In this document: positions 1 to 6,069 of the stretch, piece by piece
Layout of the letters: every line of letters starts with the position of its first letter
Position numbering within the stretch: position 1 is the first letter of the stretch
From: Vulcanimicrobiota bacterium
GTDB lineage: Bacteria; Vulcanimicrobiota; Vulcanimicrobiia; Vulcanimicrobiales; Vulcanimicrobiaceae
Direction: 5' to 3'
Length of the DNA stretch: 6,611 nt
Assembly: GCA_003155175.1 (NCBI GenBank)
Contig: PMFP01000053.1
Location: 5,972 to 12,582 of the forward strand
Notes under the pieces: model-generated
What the model was told of the DNA's origin: nothing
The model's database searches: none
The model's input: the letters and a program-made list of their open reading frames with translations, nothing else
Position numbers and translations under genes: made by a program

Positions 1-252
1 GGCGGGAACGGATGGCATGGCGGCGGTTACGGCTGGCATGGCGGATATTATCCCCGTCCGGTCTATGCTCGCTACGGTGCCTATTGGGGCGGCTACTACC
101 ACGCGCCGGTGTACTATGCGTCGTACTACCCGGGCTACGCCTACTATAACGGCTGGTATGGATACACGCCCTACGGCTGGGCCGGCTATTATTGGAACGG
201 CGGCTGGTACCACCATCGCCGCTGGTCTGGCGGAATCTACTTCTACTTCTGA
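1..252 (+). CDS. Gly/Tyr/Trp-rich protein, C-terminal part (5' end outside window)
   Basis: Frame 1 is open from the first base to a TGA at 250-252, giving 83 residues; the start lies left of the window. The composition is extreme: about 23 Tyr, 21 Gly, 8 Trp and 5 His, with four Arg and no Asp, Glu, Lys, Cys, Gln, Leu or Met. Tyr-Tyr pairs recur (about six), separated by Gly, Pro, Ala or Trp, and the chain ends in alternating aromatics (IYFYF). The consistent bias across all 83 codons, and a stop only 6 nt before the end of the convergent gene, argue that this frame is real. Such low-complexity aromatic/glycine tails are known in secreted or surface-associated structural proteins, but no signal peptide can be seen here and I do not recognise the family. 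A role at the cell surface or in a matrix is only inference. Confidence 0.72.
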   Translation, partial: GGNGWHGGGYGWHGGYYPRPVYARYGAYWGGYYHAPVYYASYYPGYAYYNGWYGYTPYGWAGYYWNGGWYHHRRWSGGIYFYF

Positions 253-274
253 CCGCGGCTACGGTCCGCCGCGG
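253..274. terminator. Possible bidirectional hairpin between convergent genes
   Basis: CCGCGGC (253-259) and GCCGCGG (268-274) form a perfect 7-bp inverted repeat around an 8-nt loop, and a one-base bulge would let the stem extend by two pairs. It begins right after the stop of the Gly/Tyr-rich gene and covers the last codons of the convergent lipoprotein gene, where a shared terminator would be expected. There is no T-tract on either side, so it is not a classical intrinsic terminator. GC-rich DNA makes short stems like this common by chance. Confidence 0.25.
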
Positions 275-1548
275 GTCCACCAGGTTCCGGCGGGCGTGTA
301 GACGCCGGAGCCTTCGCCCCAGACGACGTGATTGACGCCGTTTGCGTCAACCGTCAAGCCGAGATAGTCGCCGCCGGGAAAATCGTAGCCGGCAGCGTGT
401 TTGTAGGCGGCGCCGCTGCCGCGATCGGAGAGCCGGACCGGCGCGCTCCAGGTCGCGCCCGCGTCGGTGCTGCGCGCGTACCACGTGTTCCAGGCATGAT
501 GGCCGTTGCGGTTGTCTTGCCAGACGAGACGGAAATCGCCGGCCGTCGGGCCGGCCGCCAGCGCGGGGCTGGTGTTGTTGCCCTTCGAGCTCACGAGCAG
601 TGGAGCGCTCCACGACCGGCCGTCGTGACTGCGCATAACGTAGAGCGCGTTGGGCCCGCGGCGTGCGAGGTTCTGCGCGTACGCGAAGACCATGCTGCCC
701 GCGCGATCGATGCCGACGGCGGCTTGACCGGTGAAGAAATCGGGATAGCACTCTTTATACGGACACGGTTCGCCTTCGTGCGTTGCGGCGAGATTCTTCG
801 TGCTCCAGGTCTTCCCGCCGTCCGACGACGTCACGAGACCGATGCGTCCATCGCCGGTTTGCTTGACGCCGGCTTCGGCGTCCACCGAAAACCAAATCGA
901 GCCGTCCGGCGCGAGCGCGCCGCCGTAGGGATAGTACCAGAGATGCGGCGTGGTCGCGCGCACCGGCGCCGACCAGGTCGTACCGCCGTCGTGCGATGCG
1001 GCTACGTGCAGTGCATACCCCGTGCTAAATCCGACGTAGACGTCCTTTCCCGCCGGCGAGACGAGCAAGATCGGCTTGTCGCTATACTTAAGCGAACCGT
1101 CGAGACGCGCGGGAACGCTCCACGTCGTGCCGTGATCCTGCGAACGCGTAAAGACGATGCCGGGATCGAAGTCGTTCAAGCAGATCGCGTAGATCGTGCC
1201 GCCGGCCACCGCGAGCTCGGGATCGTATTGAAAGCCCGGTTTCTTGGCGACGTTGAGACACAGATGTTGCACGGGGTTCCACGTCGCGCCGCCGTCGCCG
1301 GACGAGCGGAACAGCAAATAGTCGCCGGGCAGCTGCTCGGTCGTCATCTGATAGACCCAGCGCGAATTCGGATCGACGGCCAGCGCCGGTTCCCACGTGC
1401 TGTGTCCCGCGGGTCCCCACAGGTGCTCGCTCTCGAACGCGGCGGGGCTGCCCTGCGCAACCGGCGCCCGCACCGCCTGTGGTCCGCACGACGCAAGCGC
1501 GAGCGCGCCAGCAGCAGCGACAGTAACGCATCGTATGGGCAGACCCAA
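259..1548 (-). CDS. Sialidase-like (BNR/Asp-box) lipoprotein
   Basis: A 429-residue protein with a lipoprotein signal peptide: a short N-region with one Arg, a hydrophobic Ala/Val/Leu stretch, then the lipobox L18-A-S-C21, so Cys21 should be lipidated and the mature protein membrane-anchored and exported. Six Asp-boxes of the form S-x-D-x-G-x-[TS]-W lie at about residues 82-90, 136-143, 185-192, 241-248, 307-313 and 360-367, evenly spread as expected for a six-bladed beta-propeller of the sialidase/neuraminidase fold. Asp-boxes are structural, and I cannot identify the Arg triad and Tyr/Glu nucleophile pair of true sialidases, so enzyme activity is unproven; it may bind or cleave a glycan, or be a non-catalytic propeller. 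The start is a TTG at 1546-1548, 4 nt after the stop of the VOC gene. No in-frame ATG precedes the signal peptide and no clear ribosome site is visible, which suggests translational coupling. Confidence 0.87.
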   Translation of the reverse strand: MGLPIRCVTVAAAGALALASCGPQAVRAPVAQGSPAAFESEHLWGPAGHSTWEPALAVDPNSRWVYQMTTEQLPGDYLLFRSSGDGGATWNPVQHLCLNVAKKPGFQYDPELAVAGGTIYAICLNDFDPGIVFTRSQDHGTTWSVPARLDGSLKYSDKPILLVSPAGKDVYVGFSTGYALHVAASHDGGTTWSAPVRATTPHLWYYPYGGALAPDGSIWFSVDAEAGVKQTGDGRIGLVTSSDGGKTWSTKNLAATHEGEPCPYKECYPDFFTGQAAVGIDRAGSMVFAYAQNLARRGPNALYVMRSHDGRSWSAPLLVSSKGNNTSPALAAGPTAGDFRLVWQDNRNGHHAWNTWYARSTDAGATWSAPVRLSDRGSGAAYKHAAGYDFPGGDYLGLTVDANGVNHVVWGEGSGVYTPAGTWWTRGGP

Positions 1549-1552
1549 AGCG

Positions 1553-2011
1553 TTACGCGCCGTCGTACGCGCGCTTGAGCGCGGCGATGTCGATCTTCGT
1601 CATCTGCAACATCGCCTGCATCACGCGATCCGATTTCTCTTCGTCTTCGTCGTCGAGCATCTCCGGCAGCGCCGTTGGAATGACTTGCCAGGAGAGGCCG
1701 TACTTGTCGGTCAGCCAGCCGCAGCGGCTCTTCTCGCCGCCCTCAGAGAGCTTCTCCCAGAAGTGGTCCACTTCGGCCTGCGACTCGCACCGCACGAAAA
1801 ACGAAACCGCCGGGTTGAACGTGAACATCGGACCGCCGTTGAACGCGAGAAACTCCTGGCCGCGCAGCGTGAACGGCACGCCGCGAGCGCTGCCGTCGTC
1901 CGAACGCGACACGTCGCCGACGCTGGAATCTTGGCCGAACACCGAGACGTAAAACGTCGCCGCCTCCTCGGCTTTGCCGTCAAACCACAAGAACGGGCGA
2001 ATCGTCTGCAT
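1553..2011 (-). CDS. VOC-family protein, PhnB / 3-demethylubiquinone methyltransferase-like
   Basis: A 152-residue protein of the vicinal-oxygen-chelate (glyoxalase/PhnB-like) superfamily, the group in Pfam 3-dmu-9_3-mt. The N-terminal strand-helix unit reads PFLWFDGKAEEAATFYVSVF (residues 6-25), followed by a beta-rich stretch with FLAFNGGP (about 54-61) and FNPAVSFFVRC (65-75). The second half has an acidic helix and the family-typical GWLTDKYGLSWQVIP near residues 98-112. Full length matches the family. Despite the historical family name, most members have no proven methyltransferase role; many are annotated only as VOC proteins, so substrate and metal are unknown. The ATG at 2009-2011 is chosen because GAGGAG sits 6 nt upstream and the conserved domain begins a few residues later; the same frame stays open far upstream only as a shadow of purK. 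It starts 14 nt after the purK stop and ends 4 nt before the lipoprotein gene. Confidence 0.9.
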   Translation of the reverse strand: MQTIRPFLWFDGKAEEAATFYVSVFGQDSSVGDVSRSDDGSARGVPFTLRGQEFLAFNGGPMFTFNPAVSFFVRCESQAEVDHFWEKLSEGGEKSRCGWLTDKYGLSWQVIPTALPEMLDDEDEEKSDRVMQAMLQMTKIDIAALKRAYDGA

Positions 2012-2017
2012 TGGTCT

Positions 2018-2023
2018 CTCCTC
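2018..2023 (-). promoter_or_regulatory. Ribosome binding site of the VOC gene
   Basis: GAGGAG on the minus strand lies 6 nt before the ATG at 2011. It is the clearest Shine-Dalgarno in the minus-strand block and fixes the VOC start, although the reading frame remains open for more than a kilobase upstream. Confidence 0.75.
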
Positions 2024-2025
2024 GA

Positions 2026-3159
2026 TTATTTCGTCCAACGGAGCATTGCGTGCGCAGCTTTGGCGCGTGCGATCGACGTGTCGTCCACGGGTCCGTCGAG
2101 CAGCATCGTGAAGTGGCCCATCTTCCGACCCTTGACGGCGTGCTTCTTGCCGTAAAGGTGCAACACGATCGACGGATCGGCCAGCAGCTCCGAAGTGCCG
2201 TGCAAACGGTCCCCGGTGCCGGTGCCCAGCACGTTCATCATGATCGCGTTCGAGAACAGATGCGGCGGGGATAGCGGCAATGCGCAGATCGCCCGCAAGT
2301 GCTGTTCGTACTGCGAGCATCGCGTCGCGTCGATCGTGTAATGGCCGCTGTTGTGCGGGCGCGGCGCGATCTCGTTGACGAGCAGTTCGCTCGCCGCCGT
2401 GAGAAAAAACTCGACGCAGTACGTCCCGACGATGCCCAGGCGGTCGCCGAGCTTGGCCGCCATCATCTGCGCGCGGGCCGCGATCTCGTCCGGGATGCGC
2501 GCCGGCACGATCGTCATCGCCAAGATGCCGTCGCGATGCTCGTTCTCGCAGACCGGATAGGTGACGATCTCGTTCTTCGCATCGCGGGTCGCAATCACGC
2601 TCAGCTCGCGCTCGAACATCACCAGGCGCTCGTAGATCAGCGGCGCGGCGCCCGCCTCGGCCAGCACCGCGCGGGCCTCCGAGAGATCGTAGACGCGCCA
2701 CTGGCCCTTGCCGTCGTAACCGCCCTCGGACGTTTTGAGCACGCCGGGAAAGCCGAGCTCTTCCGCCGCGCGTTCCAAATCGGCTTCGGTGTTGATCGAC
2801 GCGAAGCCGGTGGTCGGAATCGCGCAGTCGCGCACGAAGCGTTTTTCGAGCAGCCGGTTCTGCGTGACGCGCAGGACGTCGCTCGACGGCGCGACGCGGT
2901 AGCCGAGTTTTTCGAGATGGCGCACCGAGTCGATCGCGATGTTCTCGAATTCGTAGGTGACGACGTCGCTGCGCCGGCCGAGTTCCTCGATTGCGGCGAT
3001 GTCGTCGTAGGCCGCAACGATCTGGTCGTCGGCGACTTGGCCGCCGGGCGAGCGCTCCTGCGGATCGAGCACGATGACGTCGTAGCCCATGGGTTTTGCA
3101 CCGAGCGCGAACATGCGCCCGAGCTGGCCGCCGCCGATCACCCCGATGGTGTGGATCAC
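2026..3159 (-). CDS. purK: 5-(carboxyamino)imidazole ribonucleotide synthase (PurK)
   Basis: PurK is the ATP-grasp enzyme that converts AIR, bicarbonate and ATP to N5-CAIR in de novo purine synthesis; its product is passed to PurE. The 377 residues match family length. The N-terminal nucleotide-like fold begins with GGGQLGRM (residues 9-16), followed by YEFENI (69-74). The ATP-grasp core has KTSEGGYDGKG (142-152), VEFF (249-252) and the metal/ATP site NEIAPRPHNSGHYTIDA (262-278). The C-terminal domain carries HLYGK (334-338) and KMGH (346-349). The start is GTG at 3157-3159, because the glycine-rich loop lies only eight residues in and the next in-frame Met comes after that motif. GTG overlaps the purE TGA as GTGA (4 nt), implying translational coupling. 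No frameshift or missing motif is seen. Cytoplasmic. Confidence 0.97.
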   Translation of the reverse strand: MIHTIGVIGGGQLGRMFALGAKPMGYDVIVLDPQERSPGGQVADDQIVAAYDDIAAIEELGRRSDVVTYEFENIAIDSVRHLEKLGYRVAPSSDVLRVTQNRLLEKRFVRDCAIPTTGFASINTEADLERAAEELGFPGVLKTSEGGYDGKGQWRVYDLSEARAVLAEAGAAPLIYERLVMFERELSVIATRDAKNEIVTYPVCENEHRDGILAMTIVPARIPDEIAARAQMMAAKLGDRLGIVGTYCVEFFLTAASELLVNEIAPRPHNSGHYTIDATRCSQYEQHLRAICALPLSPPHLFSNAIMMNVLGTGTGDRLHGTSELLADPSIVLHLYGKKHAVKGRKMGHFTMLLDGPVDDTSIARAKAAHAMLRWTK

Positions 3160-3653
3160 TTCTTCTTGCGGGGCGTGCTCGCGGCGGCGACTTCGTGCAT
3201 GCGGGCGACGAAGTTCTGCAGGCGCTTTTCGACCTCGGGATCCTGCAGCGCGACGATGCGGGCGGCAAAGAGCGCCGCGTTGACCGCGCCGCCGATCGCC
3301 ATCGAGGCTACCGGAACGCCGGCGGGCATCTGCACGATCGAGAGCAGCGAGTCCATGCCTTTGAGCGCCTTGGACTGCACCGGAACGCCGATAACCGGGA
3401 CGAGCGTCTTGGCGGCGGTCATGCCGGGCAGGTGCGCGGCGCCGCCGGCGCCCGCGATGATGACCTGGATGCCGCGCTCGCGCGCCGACGCGGCGTATGC
3501 AAACATCTCGTCGGGCATCCGGTGCGCCGATACGACGCGCATCTCGCACGGAATCTCGAGCGTGTCGAGCGTCTCTTTGGCCGGCGCCATGGTATCGCCG
3601 TCGGAGCTGCTGCCCATGATGATCCCGACGACGGGCGTATCCGCATCAGACAT
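3156..3653 (-). CDS. purE: N5-carboxyaminoimidazole ribonucleotide mutase (PurE, class I)
   Basis: PurE moves the carboxyl group of N5-CAIR to C4, giving CAIR, the step after PurK. The 165-residue protein shows the family signatures in order: GSSSD (14-18) in the phosphate/nucleotide-binding loop, SAHR (42-45) with the catalytic His44, GAGGAAHLPGM (68-78), GVPVQSKALKGMDSLLSIVQMP (89-110, active-site loop) and the AGVPVAS turn. A neighbouring purK supports class I mutase rather than the class II AIR carboxylase. The usual SAHRTP reads SAHRMP here. The C-terminus ends in a basic PRKKK tail. The start is set at ATG 3651-3653. An in-frame TTG at 3672-3674, seven codons upstream, is a real alternative because it has AGGGGG 7 nt before it while the ATG has no Shine-Dalgarno; it would add MDSNRLL. 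It is the first gene of the minus-strand unit. Confidence 0.96.
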   Translation of the reverse strand: MSDADTPVVGIIMGSSSDGDTMAPAKETLDTLEIPCEMRVVSAHRMPDEMFAYAASARERGIQVIIAGAGGAAHLPGMTAAKTLVPVIGVPVQSKALKGMDSLLSIVQMPAGVPVASMAIGGAVNAALFAARIVALQDPEVEKRLQNFVARMHEVAAASTPRKKK

Positions 3654-3722
3654 AAGGAGGCGATTCGAGTCCAAGCGCTTGCCCCCTGGGCTTCGGCCGC
3701 GCGCACGGCGAATGGCTCGGAC
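3654..3722. promoter_or_regulatory. Divergent intergenic region between purE and the glycoside hydrolase
   Basis: This 69-bp gap separates two divergently transcribed units, so by position it should hold or border promoters for both. I found no convincing -35/-10 pair on either strand. On the purE strand, AGGGGGC (3681-3687) can pair with GCCTCCT (3655-3661), seven pairs with one G-U, around a loop that contains the palindrome AAGCGCTT (3673-3680). That would place a hairpin immediately before the purE ATG. The role of the region as a promoter is inferred from layout only. Confidence 0.35.
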
Positions 3723-4955
3723 GTGGACCGCTTTCTTCTCGGCATCAATTATTGGCCCCGGCACTCGGCGATGTACGCCTGGGAGCATTTCGACGCCGGC
3801 GCGATCAACGAGGACATGCAGCGCATCCGGGAACTGGGCCTGGAGGTCGTGCGCTTCTTCCTGACGTGGGAAACGTTTCAACCGTCGGCCGACGCGATGA
3901 ACCCCGAGGCGCTGCGGCGCTTCGATCTGCTCATGCAGATGATCGACGACGCGGGCTTGCGCGCGATGCCGACGCTCTTCACCGGGCACATGAGCGGCGT
4001 GAACTGGCTGCCGGCTTGGACGCTCGACCCGAACACGCCGCACGGCCGCTTCCGAACCGTGAGCAACGGCACGACGTCGCCCTACGGCATCGGCGACTTC
4101 TATGCCGACGAAACACTGCTGCGCGCGCAAGAGCTGTTCGCGCGAAAGATCGGCGAGCGCGTGCGCGACCATCCGGCCATGTACGTCTGGGATCTCGGCA
4201 ACGAGTTTTCCAACCTGCGCGAACCGCGCACGCCGCAAGAGGCCGCGACGTGGAGCGCGCGGCTCACCGGCGCGCTGATCGAAAGCTCGGGCGCGCAATG
4301 CACCGGGGGCACGCACGGCGAGGATCTCGAACGCGACCGGCACATCCGTCCGTCCAGCATCGCCAAGCCGTGGACGTTCGCCACCATGCACGGCTATCCG
4401 GTCTACAGCGCGTTCGCGCGCAGCCGCACCGATCCGGACGTCTGCGCGTTTCTCGCGCAGATCATGCAGTCGTGCAGCGGCAAATCCGTGCTCTTTTCCG
4501 AGCTGGGCAACCCGTCGTGCCCGCCGGGAACGGTCTCGCCGTACGACCGTCTTCCGCTGCCCGGCGAGGCCCCGCTCGATCCGCAGGCCATTCCAAAGGA
4601 TGCGGCGTCGTTCGCGTGTCTGCAAGAGGAAGAGATGGCGAACTACGCCTACGCCGCGCTGGACCGGCTGCAAACCCGGGGCGCCCTGGGCGCGTTCTGG
4701 TGGTGCTGGGCGGATTATCCCATCCAGATGGCCGACCGGCCGCCGTTCGATCTAGCCCCGCACGAGCTGCGTTTCGGCATCGTTCGCGCCGACGGCCAGT
4801 ACAAACAAATCGCGGAAACGCTCTCCGGCTTTGCCAAGGAAGACCGCAAGGTCGTCGCGGCGGAGCCGCCGCTCGTGACCGAAGATGCCTACTACGCCAG
4901 CCTGCCCGAAGGAATCCTGATTGACTATCGAGCCTACTGCACCGCTTACGTCTAA
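3723..4955 (+). CDS. Clan GH-A (cellulase/GH5-like) glycoside hydrolase, cytoplasmic
   Basis: A 410-residue TIM-barrel glycoside hydrolase of the retaining clan GH-A type. The first barrel strand reads LLGINYWP (5-12), followed by VVRFFLTWETFQP (42-54), the pattern of beta-2 in cellulase-like enzymes. The acid/base Glu is most likely E161 in WDLGNE (156-161, Asn then Glu ending beta-4). MHGYP (222-226) fits beta-6, and the nucleophile is probably E260 in VLFSELGNP (256-264) at beta-7. AFWWCWADYP (324-333) supplies the beta-8 aromatic platform. The substrate cannot be read from sequence; cellulose-, mannan- or other beta-glycoside-derived oligosaccharides are all possible. There is no signal peptide or membrane segment, so it probably acts on imported sugars in the cytosol. 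The GTG at 3723-3725 is the only conventional start just ahead of the barrel, but its ribosome site is weak, so the exact start is uncertain. Its 3' end overlaps the dehydrogenase gene. Confidence 0.85.
   Translation: MDRFLLGINYWPRHSAMYAWEHFDAGAINEDMQRIRELGLEVVRFFLTWETFQPSADAMNPEALRRFDLLMQMIDDAGLRAMPTLFTGHMSGVNWLPAWTLDPNTPHGRFRTVSNGTTSPYGIGDFYADETLLRAQELFARKIGERVRDHPAMYVWDLGNEFSNLREPRTPQEAATWSARLTGALIESSGAQCTGGTHGEDLERDRHIRPSSIAKPWTFATMHGYPVYSAFARSRTDPDVCAFLAQIMQSCSGKSVLFSELGNPSCPPGTVSPYDRLPLPGEAPLDPQAIPKDAASFACLQEEEMANYAYAALDRLQTRGALGAFWWCWADYPIQMADRPPFDLAPHELRFGIVRADGQYKQIAETLSGFAKEDRKVVAAEPPLVTEDAYYASLPEGILIDYRAYCTAYV
4908..4913 (+). promoter_or_regulatory. Ribosome binding site of the SDR gene, inside the hydrolase gene
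   Basis: GAAGGA ends 7 nt before the TTG at 4921. It lies within the last codons of the glycoside hydrolase gene and is the reason for preferring the TTG over the ATG at 4972, which has no Shine-Dalgarno upstream. Confidence 0.6.
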
Positions 4956-6069
4956 CGACCCCCGCCGCGTCATGATCGTCACCGGCGCCAGCTCCGGCAT
5001 CGGGCGAGCGCTGGCGTTCGCGGCGGCGAAGGCGGGCTATCGCGTGATGCTCGTCGCGCGGCGTCAGGAGCGCTTGGAAGAGGTAGCGGCCGCGATCGGG
5101 TCGGGCGGCGGCGAGTGCGCGTATCTCGTTGCCGACGTGACCGACGTCAACGCACCGTCGCGCATCGTGGACGCGACTCGGAAGGCCTTCGGACGCATTG
5201 ACGTCGTCGTGAACAACGCAGGCGTCGGCGCACCGGGAACGCTGCTCGAACAGAGCGACGACGCGATCGAATACCAGTGGCAGTTGCACGTCGTGGCGCC
5301 GCTGCGCATCTCCCGCGCGGCCCTGCGCGACCTGCGCGCAACGCATGGGCAGTTGCTGTTCGTCGGGTCGGGTTTAGCGCGTGTGCCGGCGCCGGGCTTT
5401 GGTGCGTACTGCGCCGCCAAGGCGGCGGTTCGCGCGGTGGCGATTCAGTTGCGGCGCGAACTGTCCAAGGACGGCATCGCCGTGACGTACGTGGATCCCG
5501 GCGCGGTGGACACCGAGTTCTCGCAAGCGTCGGGCATGCAGCGTGCGGAGGAGGGCGGCGGCGTGGCGGTCGCGCCGGATCGCGTCGCGCGCACGATCTT
5601 GCGCGGCATCGAGCGCCGCGCGCGCCGCATCAACGCAACGCCATGGCAGACGGCTGCCGTCGTCATCGGCGAATGGTTCCCCGGCGTCGCCGACGCCGCG
5701 ATGCAGCGCATCGTGGACGCACCGGCCGCTGCCGCGCCGCCCGCCGTCCCTCCAAGGCGCAGCACGCCCGCGCTGCGCCGCGCCGCCGAAAAGCCCGAAG
5801 ACACCCCTGGGCCGCTTAACGAATTCGACGCCGCGTTGGCGCCGGTGGCGAGGCGCATGGAGCGGGTGAAGTTGCCGCCGGAGTTTTTGCGCGAGACGCT
5901 CGTGCCGTTCAACGAGATCGAGCTGGGCGAGCTCGCGATGCGGTGGGCGGGGATGCCGAACAAGAACGAGCGCGCGGTCCTTCGCGAAGCCCTCGACGCG
6001 CTCGCGGGCGCGGGCTACTTGGCGGCTTCGGGCAGCGAGACGTGGCGCGTGCTGCGCGCCGCCGACTGA
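4921..6069 (+). CDS. Short-chain dehydrogenase/reductase with an extra C-terminal domain
   Basis: A 382-residue classical-type SDR, an NAD(P)-dependent oxidoreductase of the cytosol. The Rossmann fold shows TGASSGIG (21-28), ADVTD (71-75) and NNAG (98-101). ARR at 46-48, after the second strand, favours NADP(H). The catalytic Ser150, Tyr163 and Lys167 (GAYCAAK) are present with normal spacing, and DPGAVDT (192-198) follows. The Asn of the N-S-Y-K tetrad appears to be His123 (QLHVVAPLR). The SDR core ends near residue 261. It is followed by an Ala/Pro/Arg-rich linker and a segment of about 80 residues (300-382) whose helices and terminal strands look winged-helix-like. Ordinary SDRs of this kind are about 250-280 residues long. 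The TTG start at 4921 has a Shine-Dalgarno and overlaps the hydrolase gene by 35 nt, suggesting co-translation. The substrate is unknown. Confidence 0.93.
   Translation: MTIEPTAPLTSNDPRRVMIVTGASSGIGRALAFAAAKAGYRVMLVARRQERLEEVAAAIGSGGGECAYLVADVTDVNAPSRIVDATRKAFGRIDVVVNNAGVGAPGTLLEQSDDAIEYQWQLHVVAPLRISRAALRDLRATHGQLLFVGSGLARVPAPGFGAYCAAKAAVRAVAIQLRRELSKDGIAVTYVDPGAVDTEFSQASGMQRAEEGGGVAVAPDRVARTILRGIERRARRINATPWQTAAVVIGEWFPGVADAAMQRIVDAPAAAAPPAVPPRRSTPALRRAAEKPEDTPGPLNEFDAALAPVARRMERVKLPPEFLRETLVPFNEIELGELAMRWAGMPNKNERAVLREALDALAGAGYLAASGSETWRVLRAAD

Noticed and set aside
17..301. Plus-strand ORF of 94 codons beginning MAAVTAG
   Set aside because: It is a +1 frame shadow of the Gly/Tyr-rich gene (frame 1); its Thr/Ala/Arg-rich low-complexity product and its run into the convergent lipoprotein gene argue against it.
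328..1578. Plus-strand ORF of 416 codons antisense to the lipoprotein gene
   Set aside because: The product is Arg/Ala-rich with no recognisable motif and lies opposite a gene with six clear Asp-boxes and a lipobox. Long antisense frames are common in GC-rich coding DNA.
2012..3268. Upstream extension of the VOC frame into the purK region, making a 571-codon ORF
   Set aside because: The extra residues are an out-of-frame reading of purK; a strong ribosome site at 2018-2023 and the domain start support the ATG at 2011.
3654..3660. Perfect AAGGAGG on the plus strand, apparently a ribosome site for the hydrolase gene
   Set aside because: No ATG, GTG or TTG lies at a suitable distance in the hydrolase frame; only an ATT at 3663, two bases away. 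It is the complement of the bases just before the purE ATG.
2299..3864. Plus-strand ORF of 521 codons antisense to purK and purE
   Set aside because: Both purK and purE show full family motifs on the other strand; this frame has no motifs and an Arg/Ala/Asp-biased composition typical of an antisense shadow.
3156..4673. Minus-strand ORF extending purE upstream across the hydrolase gene (505 codons)
   Set aside because: Only the last 165 residues are PurE; the rest is an Arg-rich shadow of the hydrolase gene.
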